Shown: positions 12,962 through 26,100 of the stretch, in pieces
How the letters are laid out: each line of letters starts with the position of its first letter
Position numbering within the stretch: the first letter of the stretch is position 1
Assembly: GCF_003073045.1 (NCBI RefSeq)
Contig: NC_037599.1
Span: 5,654,247 to 5,718,246, forward strand
Length of the DNA: 64,000 bases
Reading direction: 5' to 3'
From: Pomacea canaliculata
Taxonomy: Eukaryota; Mollusca; Gastropoda; Architaenioglossa; Ampullariidae
Translations under genes and position numbers: made by a program
Notes under the pieces: model-generated
What the model was told of the DNA's origin: nothing
The model's database searches: none
Seen by the model: the letters and a program-made list of their open reading frames with translations, nothing else

Positions 12962-15900
12962 TGTAGACCCCATGATTACTCTCACAAAGGATCATGCTCT
13001 CAGTTCTTAAGACGAGAAAAAGCCAAGGATAGCATACGATGGACGGAAGGATAAACAGCCATGCAGACAATCAATAAAATCACACAATTCACACTCACAC
13101 ACAAACACACAGAATAACTAACACAGCGGTCAACCTAGTAACTAAGTAGCCAATGTTATTCGGGTACAAACTCACAAATAAAACTTCTCTCTAAACAACT
13201 TTCATTGTTGTGCAGACTCCAGCAATGATAACGAAGCGGAAGTTGTTTGTCGCCGCGATTGTTATCACTATGGTCGTTATCGTGGTCATGACGACCTGCA
13301 CGATCGACTGGATCCCCAATAAATTGTGGCCCACATGTGACATGTCAACAGATCCATTTACACTTGTTCTTGCTTCAGGAAATATTGAAATAAATGTTTC
13401 TGAACTCATGGAAAGGTACAGAAATTGATTAAAATTTAGTAATATTATTCCCAGGATATAGCCTGTCAGGGTTTTTAATATGAGTATAACATATTTATTG
13501 TAACTGCTCCATGACTGTAAACCTATCATGAATTGACACTTTTATATTGAATTTATTATGCATGAAGTTTTATTATTCGGTAGATGAACACGGAATTAAA
13601 AATTAAGTGCATTAATTGAAATGCATACTCTAACATACCATTATTCAATCAGTCATTCTTTGACTAGTTCCAACTGATAAGCGGGTATGTTAGTTCGCTG
13701 GCACTGGTCATCAGGAGGAGCAGCTGGATGAAGACATCAGGTGACAAGGCTCGGCATGTAGATAAACAGTCTTAAGATGTGGTGAACAGGTTCTGTATGC
13801 ATGGAACAACCAGTCATCTTCCTCGTGTTTGTCAGCCAGGTTTTTCTCTGTCCATCTTAGTGGCGATCACCTGTCAGGTACACTGAAGGATGGTCTTAGT
13901 GTTGCGTCACTTCCGTTAGGCGAGAAGGGTTTGCTGGTGTCCATGAGGAGGGTGGCCCTGCTTCGTACCATGTCGTGGTTGTTTCGCTCTAAGTGCCTCT
14001 GAGGTTCTGTAAATTCTTTTGAAGTTCTGATTCAATTGGTGCATTGATGCCTAACACAAGCTGTGTACTTGGTGATTTGTGCAAAATAATCAGGATTTTC
14101 CAACCAGGACAAGCTGTAAATTAAAGGCAATGGTTTAATGGTTAGACAGTTATGTTCCTGATATTCTCTTGTAAAGTGATACAACAGTCAAAAGTTAATA
14201 ATACAGAATAGTGTCTTGTACAAACAGATTTCAATGGCTCCAAGTGCGACCTGACCTGTGTTTTACAAGCAAGACTCGCTTTACCAGTTTTCCCTGTTTG
14301 CAAATATCTCACACTAACATTGAAAAAAATATTTCGAGATATAGAAGGAATAAAAAACAATGTGAACTGTGTAACCTAACTGAATAGAGATAAAGAAATA
14401 GTTCTTCTAGTCCATTGGCACGTGTGCTTGCACTCAGTGCACCTGTCTTAAGCTTGCATGCATGTCTCAAGTAGACAAACATCAGGTTATAAACATCACT
14501 GGCTTGATAGAGGAGCTGGCAAGTTAGACTGAATGCACAGTGTATATGTTCAAGTTATTAAGCTAAACACGAAGTAAAAATTTTTTTTTTCTAACTTTTT
14601 TCAAACCTCAGATCACTAAAGCGATCGAAGCAGGGACCTCATAAAGTTCGTTCTTGGCTTAGTTTATCATGGCAAAATATAATACGAGAGATGAAAGGTT
14701 AATCAGGTGTATCAGTGTATTTTTGAGTGTGAGTGAGGTTGTGTGGATGTGCGAGAGACAGAGAGAGAGAGAGGTATGAGAGAAAAAACACGATTTCCAG
14801 AGAAAGGAGGCTGCTTTTATTTTCAGGGAGATCATTTGTTTAATGATGATAGTTCTTATATTTGCGTTGAGAGATTCACAGACCGTTTGTTCACTGGTGT
14901 GACTTATGTTTACTGTTGTTTACTGCAGGTGTCTTCAACAAGGGAGACAACATTAAGCGAAGGGTTAACACGGCACGACATGTCTCAAGGAAGCTGCAGG
15001 CGAGGATAACTGTGATAAAAACTCGGGCGACTACTCAATTACAGTGATCCAGTGTAAAAAAGATCGTGATAACGAATTTGCCTCGTTAGTTCTCAGAATT
15101 AAACAGACTTCTAGTTAAATTTGACAGCAAATCACTGATCACGTGATGCAAAAATTCAAATTACAAATGTAGTTCGTCTCAGTGAATATTATTCTTTCCT
15201 CATCTATCATCTGTAATGTCTTTTCTTTTCCTCTTACGATGCTTCTGTTCTCATCTCTCGAAAAAAAAAAGCTTAGCAGTCGAAATCTTTTATGTTGACA
15301 ACAGAAGTTACTGGATGCAATGATAGCAAGTTCGCGTCTGTTAATGATTCACTGTTCACACAGTTGTCACTTGTTAGAATGCCATCTTAACTTCACATGT
15401 GACTGTCATACAGGTGAGACTCAAACCAAGGCCCTGTACCCTCTGAGTATGGAGCGAGAGACTGCGAGACGGAGAGTAGAATCAACGGCGAGAGAGGTCT
15501 TCTACTTCATCACTGCCAAGATGGACGCACTCAGAAGTGGAAACTTTTCCGTTAATGAGAGTACAGAGCCGTTCATAGACAGCACGAAGAGAGAACTTGA
15601 AGACTACAAACTGTAAGTACATATATTAGTCTACCGAACGTTTGTCTTAAAATAGATTCTATAAGACTTGTATGCAGTGCAAGCTGCGTGGTTTTCATTT
15701 ATCTTTTGAGCGGTAAATGAATAAATGGTTTCTGTGTTTTTTTCTGTGTCAAGGGCGCTATCCAGTGACCTTCACCGGCTGCGTCACGTGGACAAAGACG
15801 AGGAATGGCGAGACAGCGAGTCCAGACGACTTGGAGAACTCGTGCAGCGACGTCTCCAACAGCTGCAGGTGAGAAACTTGTACTCTCGTCAGGTAGGAGT

Positions 15901-16234
15901 CCTACACAGTTGTACATAACAACTTATGAATACGCTTTTATATTAGCCCATTCTATAGGTATAAAAATGTAATATTCTGTTCAAGTGGTTATGAACATTT
16001 TAATGAAAATATAAGACTTTTATTATCCTTTTAAAGCAATATAATAAATATTTTAACTGAAACAAAAAGAAGAAAAAAAATCAAGAGATACAACAATTCA
16101 AACAAAACTAAATTCCTCAGAATAACGATACTGATATTTAAAATATTGTAATTGGTTTTATTATTTTGTTTATTTTAATCTTGATTTGTTTCTTTGAAGA
16201 AAGCATTTAGAGAGCAAGTATTATAGTCAATTGT

Positions 16235-16500
16235 AAGCGGATACCCGAGTGGGTAGAGCGCTGTTGTCCGAACGTAAAGGCTTCAGGTTCAACACCCGTG
16301 CGAACTTTCCTCAATCGATGGAGCTGGCGAGAGAATGAGTATCAGACTCTTAAAAACTGTTGGGGACTCTAAAACAGTGAGAAAGAGGGGATGGGCACCG
16401 CCCGCAGGTAAAGCTGGCCCCCAGACAAGTCAGGTCTCTAACAACTCACTCCACAACGACCTAACACAGGTCAATGGACCACCTTTACCTTATATATCAT
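16235..16500 (+). mobile_element. tRNA-derived SINE in intron 4 of copy B
   Basis: Duplicate of the 5212-5500 element. Box A here reads TACCCGAGTGG and box B GGTTCAACACC, so the promoter boxes are drifting. Confidence 0.6.
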
Positions 16501-16954
16501 AAGTATAAATCGTTATAGATAACAAAACACATAGATAAATAAAATTAAATGAAAGATTAGTGTGTCATATTTTACAAATTTTTTTTTACTTGTTTACTTG
16601 TTAGATTAAATTTTTTTCTTAGTCAAGTTAGGACATATAAACACTTGCCCGCGCACGAACAGAGTTAGAAACACTTGTCAGTTGTTATCTTTACTCTAAA
16701 TGCCTTCGTCATGTGACATGGGGGACAGGCATTGCTCTCATCACGCCTTCCTTTCCTTTAAGGAGAGCTCCCTCCTTATCACTGGGGTACATACCGGCGT
16801 GGACGCCAGCTGAATGCCGATTGGCTGGCAGCGCTGGTCAGAAGCACTGATTGGCTCGCAAGTGTGTGTGGGTCCGAAGGGGGCCAAATGGAGAATGCGG
16901 GGGTCGCACACCAACCTTCCGCTCGGTTGATCCCAGTAGCACAATGAAAGGTGT

Positions 16955-17060
16955 CCTCAGATACACCAGGGTTACATAGTTACAACACTCGCTTGTCACC
17001 ACTGTAGACACAGGCCCTCGGTTCAGATCTCGTCTTCAGACATTTTATATGTGACACCTG
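16955..17060 (+). mobile_element. Second tRNA-like SINE fragment in intron 4 of copy B
   Basis: Duplicate of the element at 5930-6070, with the same degraded box B context. Confidence 0.4.
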
Positions 17061-18404
17061 GACTATGCTACCATTTTGTGTAGTTGGCTTTTACTTGCTC
17101 TCAAAATGCTTTATTTAAAAGAAGCAAATAAAAAGATGTAAAATAAAAGAATTACAATATCTTGAAATACTTTATTGAGAATTTTATCTTAGTTTGAGTT
17201 GTTATGTTTCTCTTGATTTGTTTTGTTTGTTTGTTTGTTGTTTTTTATGTTTGTGTGTTTGTTTGTTTGTTTGTTTTTTTTTTTTTTTGTTGTTTGTTTT
17301 TTGTTTCCTTCTAATAAAATTGTGTTGGTATATTGCTCAAGAAAGAAACTAGAAAAGACATATTTTCATTGTTTTCATACCACTTCAGTCACTATACTGC
17401 TCACGAGCCCGCACTCCTGTTCTTTCCCGAAAAACTTAACGACATGTGACATAAAGTGCAACAATCATTGTTGTGTCCCATGTCAAGTCCACTGAACATC
17501 TCATTACGTCCCCTTGTCTGATAGAAGTGGTCTGACTTGTCGACAAGCCTAACTATCTATGCCTTAAGTGTGACATGACATCTGTTAAAATTTACATGTG
17601 CATTAAAGTTGGTGCAGCAGTAGTGAATCATGAGAGGTGAGTGTGTGGGATAGGGAATGCATTCCTGCTTCATGTGAGAAAGTCATTCTTAAGTTTTTTA
17701 TTACAGTTTATAAAATGTGAAGTTTCCACATGACGGTGGTGGACATCATAGCATATATATATATACATGTATGTCTTCGTTCAAAAGAAGCCTGCTTGTT
17801 TTTTAATGGCTTTTTTATTATTATATGGTTCAAAAATCTTTGCTCGGTAAAATAGATATTAGTCACGTCTGAAGTATAAAACAACGAACAATTTTTTCAT
17901 TGACCAGTTGAAAATTTATGCAATCTCTCAGAACCCACAGAACTGCAGCGAAGCGAAACTTGTCGTCTGCAACTTGGGGAGACACATTCGGCTTCGGCAG
18001 CATGTTGCACGAGGCGACGATGTGTCTGTTGACGGCCTACGCCACACACCGGACACTTGTTCTCACAACCAACGGCTGGAGATTCACCCCGAGCACCTGG
18101 GACACCTTCATGATGCCGCTGTCTACCTGTACAGCCAATGACACTACAGACAGTGAGTGATGATGGAACACAGGTGATACACAGGCTGGTGTGTAACGAC
18201 AAGCGGCGCTCAGTCCCCACAGAACTGGAGGAGAAAACCCACGGTCTGCGGTTAGTGTCGGTAGCACGCCGGTTGTCAGGTGATGATAAGAGTTCATCAA
18301 AAAGTTTCCAGACCAGTGCACAGACGGTCTGTACGAATATGGCTATTGTAAAGTAGTAAGTTTCTGCTTATTGCTTAGCATCAAGTCTTTTATTATTATG
18401 CGTG

Positions 18405-18458
18405 TCGCCTGCCGCCTGCAGCCTGCCGCCTGCCGCTTGCCGCCTGCCGCTTGCCGCT
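18405..18458 (+). repeat. Minisatellite of 7-bp unit CTGCCGC in intron 5 of copy B
   Basis: Same array as at 7348 but longer (about seven units) and with variant units CTGCAGC and TTGCCGC, showing change since the duplication. Confidence 0.85.
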
Positions 18459-19439
18459 CCGCATTACAAAAGTCGCTGTTGCCTGCGCGCAGTTTGCATT
18501 TTTGTAGCGTGAATTGACTTTTGTTTGTCCCAGTGATGTCATTTCGGGAAATATATATATATGTATAAATAATTTATAGAGGGGAGGCGGGAAGGAGTTC
18601 TACTACTGTACTACTATTAATAAACAAAATCACGTGATGAAATACTGTTTTTACCACCAGTGGACCCTAAAAATCAGACAGCTTCTGCTCGTGTCGTTGA
18701 ACTCAAAAGTCTGATAGGAGACTGGAACAATTCATCTGCCAACTTTCGTCCTCGCGCCATCCCAGCAGACCTGGCCAAGAGGTTAAAGACCTTCCACGGT
18801 GACCCCCCGACCTGGTGGGTCGGTCAGCTGGTCAGCTTCCTCCTGCGTCCTCAGCCTCACTTGCAGCAGACCATCCAGACACAAGGCGAGAAAATGGGAT
18901 TTCATCGTCCTATAGTGGGGTGAGTAAAGTCGTACAGTAGACAGTTGAAGCTGTGGAACTTTTTTTCTGACGAAGTTTCATCCGCGGTATCATCATCGTC
19001 ATCTGAAAGGTGCTCGTCGAGCGTTTGTGTGTGTGATACATCGTGCGTATGCAAGGTAAGTATACGTTCGCTCTATTACACCACGCCACCGTTTCATATC
19101 AAGTAGTGATGATTTAAAAGTGTGGAGAAATCAAAAAAAAAAAAAATCAAAAGTTTATCTGGTTTTTTTTTCTTAAGTGAGTTCTTATGTTGTTTGACAG
19201 CCTTCATGTGAGACGGACAGACAAGGTGAATGACCAGGCGGCGTTACACAGTGTGGAGGAGTACATGAAGCACGTGGAGCAGTATTACGACCTCAGACAG
19301 CAGCACGAGGACATCAAAGAACGCCGACTGTTTCTAGCAACTGATGAGCCGTCAGTGTTTACTGAACTTCAGAAAAAGTAAGTGTTCTGTGCCTCGACGG
19401 AGGGGAGCACATGTATAAACCAGGTTATCTCGCTTGACT

Positions 19440-20190
19440 GTTGAAAGTACAGGTTCCTGGTGTCCTCTGAGTGTGGATACAATGTATCTTCTTTCATCGT
19501 TGGTTCTCTGTTCTTTGTATTAGATCATCAGCCACCAGGAGTTTGGGAGTCGCTTCGCTTTCAGCTTCAGGTTTGTTAGAACAAGATGATGGTGGCTACC
19601 TATGTCAGGGCCTGGGTGCGTCCTTGTTGATGCTGGACTTGAAGCATCACAGTAGCAGGATATAGTCGATTAGGTTATCAACCGATCCATCTGGTGAGTG
19701 CCACGTGGCCGTCCTTGATTTCTTGTGTGGTGCTGGCTAAGGTGAGTCTCTGGTTCTGAGAAAATATTTGGTGTTTGATGTCCCTCTGGTTGGTTTCACC
19801 AAGGTAAAATTTACCCTCAGTTCGTGTCCATTGTTGGTAGGCGTCTGGGCAGACCTTGGCGTTCAAGTCACCAAGTACAGCGAGGATGTCTTTTCTGGAA
19901 ACTGCCTTCACAATCTTATCTTGTTGTTGGTAAAACTCCTTCACTTCGATGTCTCCATGCGTGGAAGTTAGAGAGTTAGAGGTTGAAAAATGGTGACATT
20001 GTGGGGCTTAGTTGACACACGTTTGGAGATCAGGCTACTGGATACGGGTAAACAGCTGATGAGTCAGCTTGATTTCTGCTTTGGTTTCTGATAACTTGAT
20101 AAGTAATTTAAATTTTTCAAATTATATAATGACTTCTGTAATATATGTACGCATACGCAAATAAAATTCCTTATATAGCATATTTTATAT
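19440..20190 (-). mobile_element. Insertion with LINE endonuclease fragment in intron 7 of copy B
   Basis: Copy A intron 7 is 152 bp; copy B has about 750 extra bases. On the minus strand, about 20030 to 19480, short open frames read like the APE-type endonuclease of a non-LTR retrotransposon: PHNVTIFQ, THGDIEV, EFYQQQDKIVK, RKDILAVLGDLNAKV (the GDLNAKV motif holds the Asp/Asn of the active site) and, in another frame, DIGSHHHLVLTNLKLK (the DxGSDH block). Frames change several times and there is no reverse transcriptase, so it is a dead 5' fragment. The part from 20050 to 20190 is unidentified. Confidence 0.7.
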
Positions 20191-21338
20191 TGAAAAAAAT
20201 GCCTCACTAAATGTGACTTTGCTTCCAATCTTTTCACCTGCTCCTCCATAAATATCCGTCAATGACGCTGTCTGCCGTTTCTATCAGGTACCCGCAATAT
20301 AACATTAGCCGGGTGGAAGGCAGCGCGACAGCAGCGTCTGTAAATTCCCGTTACACCAAAGATGGACTGAGTGCAGTACTAGTGGACCTGCACTTCCTGT
20401 CCATGTGTGACTTTGTCGTCTGCACCTTCACTTCAAATGTAAGTGGTCATTGCACGCGTGAGAACATGTGTTTCTCTTCCTCTTTCTATGTGTGTGGGGT
20501 TTTTTTTTTTTTCTCTCTCTCTCTGAGTTACCACTTACAAACACTTTTTCACTCTCACACATCCCAGATCTGTCTGGCGGTGTACGAGCTGCTACAGACC
20601 AGACATGGCGACGCCTCCATGAAGGTGTATTCTCTGGACTCCTCAGTCTATTGTCTCACATACTACGACATCCACTACCTGCGAGCTGTTTTCAACCACG
20701 AAGCACGGTTCGTCGGAGAACTCTCTCTTTCAAGTTGGGGATCTCGTCCATGTTGAGTCCTACCTTTTCGGCAATAGGGATCGTTCATTATCTGGTAACT
20801 TAAGAAACGGCTCCACCTTTGGCATCAACAAACGGACAGGAAAACGAGGTCTGTTCCCCTCCTACAAGGCCGTGGATGAAATCGTAGAAGAAAACATGGG
20901 GGCATACGACTAGAATAAGATGACACAACAACTGAAGTGATGCTGAGAATGTAAAGTGCGAATATGTGTTGTTATGTACACATTTTGTGACCAATAACAA
21001 TATATTCTGTCCGGTTATTTTATGAAACATTCATCAACAAATACGAAAAATGAAGTTCTACAAGGCCTTTGATTAAATCAGACGTGTAGATGACTGGGGT
21101 GTAAAGGGAGTGCAAGGAGAGTGATAGCTGGGTTACCTCCCTTACATCGTGTATGGTGGAGGTGGCACATCGTCGCTAGTGGCCTTTAAAGCTCACATTG
21201 CTCCATGCAGCAGTATTATTCTATCACGCAGTTGTTTGCTGTTCTTTGTGTCTGTAAATCTGTGGCTTGAGATAGTTTGGTACTGTTCTGCCATGTCATG
21301 ATTTATTTCCTGGTGTATTTAATGAATTGAGTTCAGAC

Positions 21339-21344
21339 AATAAA
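21339..21344 (+). terminator. Poly(A) signal of copy B
   Basis: AATAAA in the same context as in copy A (GTTCAGACAATAAAA). A/B similarity stops immediately after it. Confidence 0.6.
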
Positions 21345-21345
21345 A

Positions 21346-22810
21346 TTCCAGTTTTGTTCTCGTTGCGAATCTTTGATTTTACATTTGTTGTTATAAATGT
21401 AGCAATTTTAGATTTGTTTACTGCAATATACACAGAAGAGAGGAATAATTTGTAAAAACACACACACACACACACACACATGGAGGGAGAGGGAAAATCT
21501 GAAAAAAACATGGATTTGCTGAAATATGAGTACATGTGTCAAAGATCAAGAGAAAAGTTATAAGCAATATGTTGAAATTAAGTAAATATTACACTACACT
21601 GTATTTATGCAGTTTAAATATTTAAGTGCCACTGTGGGACCTGAGCTGTGAGGATTTGTTGGTGTTGTATATTTACGTTTTTCGAAAATTGTTGTATTTT
21701 TTTTTTAAAATTGAAAGCAAAATCAACACCCACGTTAATCAGGGGTGGGGGTGACCCGAACACATTTTTGAGATATTAACTTTTTTTTTTTTTACTTGAA
21801 TTGCACTTTTGTGTGTTTATTTTTTCCTCTCATCATGAAGCAAAATTTTGCGTTGACTAAGAAGACTTGAGTGTCTCGGGCAAATATTAAATACTCTAAA
21901 TATTTAATCACTAACACCCCTTCCATTCGCTGTAAACGTATTTAACATAAACTAACATAGATTAACAGATACATATGTGTTTTCTATCAGTGTCCAGTAG
22001 ATTAGATATTACAGCTCGTTTAAGTTCGTTACCTCTAAAACGTTTCATTTTCCTGAAAATGTATGATTTTGTAATAGTTGAAGACTCAAAAACATTTGAG
22101 AAAAATAGAATAAGCAATTTTATTAAGCATAACACTGAGTGTTAAAGACTGTTACACCTTCATTTGATGAACAGAAATTTCATTTTAATATCATGGGTCG
22201 CTTCTCGTAGTATAATACATGCATTTCCATAAAAGCAGTCGGACAGCATTGTTTTGGTGGCTGGGTAGACCTAAAGCTTGTGACTAAGTAAAGGTTGGGT
22301 CCTGTGTAAGGTAAGCTCGCTTTTAGCGGCCCTCGTGCTACCTGACCCAGAAGCACCGCAGACCCGCCGCAAATCATCAGAAGGTGTTTTCATAAAGATG
22401 ATCAACGATTGGCTGGACAGAACGTCCTACCACCGCAGACAGCGTGATCACGTGTGTAGACTTCCTTACTACAACAGTCTGACCTACTTGTGGCAGGACC
22501 GACTTCTTCAAGTCTTCTTACAGGTGGCAGTGAGATTCATCGAGTGATGATAAAGGTTCTTCATTATTATGTCAACACACAGGCAACAGAAAGTCAAGAA
22601 GGACACAATACATGTTGCGGCCAAGGTGTAGAAAAATGTGAGATGTGACACACGGGAGTAAATACCTGGGCTGTGCGGCTCCACCATTTGTTTCGTGAAA
22701 AGGTGAGAATAGTTTACTGTATACTCTGACTGTAACTTTACTCGTAACGCCTGACAGAACTTGAGAGAGTTAGTTTGCCGAGTCGCTTGTCAGTTTATTG
22801 TTAGATAAAA
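21346..22810. other. Spacer between copies B and C
   Basis: AT-rich with a short CA run (21459-21480). No recognised gene or element. Confidence 0.5.
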
Positions 22811-22814
22811 CACT

Positions 22815-23130
22815 CTTAATTCTGTTTAGCTGACTGTAGTAAAAGTGAATGTGATCAACTACTCTTGCAGCGATGGCGGCCTGAAATGCTAGCCACACAG
22901 TCGCTTTGTTTGTAGTATTCAGGTTCAGCGTTGTATCAGTCAGTTCATGAGATCATACGGTTTGTTTTCACAGTTAAAAGTTTATTTTTACTCGAAACGG
23001 GTGGCATCTGAATCAGGTCGCCGTCGAATACATACAAACAAATTCAACGAAAAACCAGCAAATACGGAAACCAATATAACCACCAGAACCTAGCCATGTA
23101 CTCAGCTATTCTACAAACAGTAACTCACTC
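22815..23130 (+). repeat. Shared upstream module before copy C
   Basis: Contains GTGAATGTGATCAAC, a GATGGCGGCCTGA stretch and an ACCAGCAAA/AACCAGC tail that correspond in order to 33468-33782 upstream of D and more weakly to 42358-42625. It sits 70 bp before the copy C ATG exon, so it could hold promoter and 5' UTR sequence; a mobile repeat is the alternative. Confidence 0.5.
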
Positions 23131-23199
23131 GGTCAGCCATGACATGGCAAACACAAACCAAACTTCAGCTTTCTTTTACTTTCTGTGTAGACGACAGCG

Positions 23200-26100
23200 A
23201 TGCTAGAGAGGAAAGCGTTTGTTGCCTTGACCCTCATCAGTATCATCATCATCTGTGTGGTCATCATCACTAACCCCAGCTTCAGACAACCTGCATTCGA
23301 GCGGTCAGTCAATGGATTTCGACTTTGGTCAACTCCAAGAAACCTGGAGAGCAATATTGCTGAAATTATTGAAAGGTAAAAACATTCTGGTTTTTAAGTT
23401 CAACTTTGCTAGCTCTTCATCCAGGAGGTTGTCATTAATAAACATATTTTATATTCATTGTGTAAGCTATTATTATATAGACACTTTCTGATGATATTAT
23501 TTTTCTCAGATGAGACTAAATCCTAATGAACATTTATTGGTAATTGAAAATACAGGAGTAGGTGAACAGTGACACGGAAAAAAAATTGTTTTCTTATCAC
23601 TTGCTGGCGGCGAATTCCTGCTTAGATGGTTGCGGCCATAGTGTGTATCTCGGCAGGTGTGAAATCAAGGTGTGCTTGAACCAGGTCAGGCCTTAGTCGG
23701 TGTAATCCTTACATCTTGTGACATTTAGTGTCACCTTAGACAGGAAAAACTGGTCTGAACACACCTACTACCGGCGCAAACTTAAAGCCTTTTATTTTGT
23801 GTGCACGCCCATCTAAAAGTCCGCAATAATATGCTCAGAAATAGGTTTGCTTAAAAAAGTAGTCCACTGAAATATATTTTATTAGTAAGAGTTTGCTGCA
23901 CTTATCACGGACAGGTGTGTATTGTAAGCGAAAACTGTGTGATGCGAGAGTCTGTGAGTCACAAATGATGAAAAGTGAGCCACCTTTATTTAGTGTGTGG
24001 AGGTAGGACAATAATTTCTAGGGTTTCGAAGTGTGTTAGTGACTGTCTTTATTTTTTCTTCTCTAGAGTAGTTGCTTATTAGAGTAGACAAGCCTGCGGG
24101 GCACAGGTGAAGCTAGCCTTTGTGTAGGAACAAAAGAATGTACAAATTTCTGGTTGAGTGCGAGTGTGACAAGGCGTGACATCTTTGACAGAATGGGGTC
24201 TGTCATGGTGGCCTAGTGTTCATGGTTTGTTTCTCTCTCGTCTTTCTGTTTGTGTGTATGTGGGCGTGTATACTTTCGTTCCACAGTAAGGACCTAAGGA
24301 CGTAGCTTCGTTCTCTACCGGTGTCCTTCTATCCTCCAAGTTTTTTCATCTTTTATGCCTTTCTCTTCACTGTGGTGTTTCCCTCTTTTAGTATCTACTT
24401 GTAATAACTACAAACTATATAATAACTACAGATTTAGGGGTACCCACATATTTGGGGTCTAAATACCGTTTAAGAAGTTCAAAAATATGGGTCCACGACT
24501 TACCCTCGCTTTGTAACTATAGTGAAAAAGCCTTAACAGGGGCTGCACTCACCAATTTTATTATACAGCGCATAGATAAATCAGACAATGCTGAGCAGAA
24601 AGGATGGAAAAATAAACAGAAGGAAGAGCAATTTACAATTGAATAAAGAATTGACAGAAAAGAAGGGAGGGAGGGAGGAAAAACGACCGACTTGAAGAGA
24701 TTTGACAAGAGCAGGGTTAGAGGAAAGGAAGGTTGGAGAAAGGATTCAACCGTTGCTATGTGTGGTGTGAAGCATTATCTCGTGATACTTAGACTGACTA
24801 TTTACTGTTGAGAGTTTATGGTCTAGATTGTTTGGTTGAGAGTTTGTAGCATTTGGTTTCTGTTTAGAGTACTGCGTTTATGGGTTAAAGTACATGTGGT
24901 TTATGGTCGCTGTTTACAGATGTCTGCAACAAAAAGAGATTATTTCGAGCAAAGGGTTACACGAGACACGACAATGTGTGAAGAAAGCAGCTAGCGAGAT
25001 AAGTCAACTGAAAATTGAGCAGCTACTCGCTCAGACTGATCCAGGTACCAGCAAATAGATATTTTGTATATTTTACTTTCAGAAATGTGTGTGTGTGTGT
25101 GTTAATGATGTGATGTGCTAATCATCCACATTTCACCTGCACATTTTTTGTTGTTTATAGCTAGTGTTTTAAACTCTCCACGCCTCCCCGACTCTAGCTC
25201 CCACCAGAAACCTGCCCATGTCAAAGTTCAAGACTTGGCGACTGGTATTGAGTAGATACTGTCGACCAGAGATGCTGAGTAGTCAGTCACCAACCTGCTG
25301 GTAGCTAGTATTTCACTGTAGAAATTCACACATCATTTATTTAACTGGAACTGTTTTAATGTCACACTAATTCCGTATATCATTGCCCTACAGACTGTAA
25401 TCAAAGAAAGTCCCAGCATCCTCTAAGTGTCGAGCGAGAGACTGCGAGGCGGAGAGTAGAATCAACGGCGAGAGAGGTCTTCTACTTCATCACTGCCAAG
25501 ATGGACTCACTCAGCCATGGACACTTCGCGGCCAACCAGTCTACCAAGCAGTTTATAAACGACACAAAGACAGAAATGGAGGAATACAAACGGTATCTCT
25601 AAGTTTAAAGCTTTAAAGTGCACATCAGTCTAACTGTGGTCGTGAAGCATGTGACAGAGTTTAACAAAGACACACAGCAACATATCTGTACCATGGAAGG
25701 AGTGACTTTTTGGTAATTGGAGAATATTGTCGCATTTCAGAACAAAACTACAGTAACTGTCACATTCAGCAAAGACTGATAGAACTGATGTGTGCTTGCG
25801 TTCACAGGACGTGTGTATGTGTGTGTATGTGTGTATGTGTGGTTTCTTCTGTGTCATCTTTTTTAAATTTCGTCAGATTGATTGCTCAAATTTGTATTTC
25901 TCCCCCTTGTGACACATTCTGAGAGCACAGTACTACAAAACACTTTGAAGTTTACGAGTATAACTGCCACTGTTGGACAAGAAAATAATTGTTTGTACCC
26001 AAGTTGTACACGGATCCTACACGAAGATGCCATTACAGGACCTCAACAGTTTTTGCAGAATATATCGTATATAGTACAGTCAGGAGAAAAGACTCATTGT

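Larger units (their letters stand above)
13225..20913 (+). pseudogene. FUT8-like: FUT8-like fucosyltransferase copy B, recent duplicate of A with frameshifts
   Basis: Exon for exon match to copy A: 13225-13415, 14929-15051, 15414-15612, 15754-15868, 17932-18152, 18661-18919, 19201-19377, 20288-20438, 20568-20913. Exons 1, 3, 4, 6, 7 and 8 are open, with the same lengths as in A. Exon 2 has several one-base gains and losses plus a lost G at the donor (about 15052), and reaches a stop early. Exon 5 has one extra base near 17985 (221 rather than 220 nt). Exon 9 has one extra base near 20730, giving a stop at 20755-20757. The residue matching human E373 is Gln (VNDQAAL). Introns are also near-identical to A, so the copy is young. 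Likely a pseudogene; because the lesions are single bases, uncorrected read errors are an alternative. Confidence 0.7.
13158..21345 (+). repeat. Segmental duplication, unit B (partner 2318-9552)
   Basis: Partner of the copy A block. It is longer mainly because of the LINE-containing insertion in intron 7 at about 19440-20190. Both units carry the same SINE insertions in intron 4 and the same 7-bp minisatellite in intron 5. Confidence 0.85.

Noticed and set aside
22335-22547. 70-codon frame before copy C, considered as an extra exon
   Set aside because: No similarity to the equivalent region of other copies or to FUT8.
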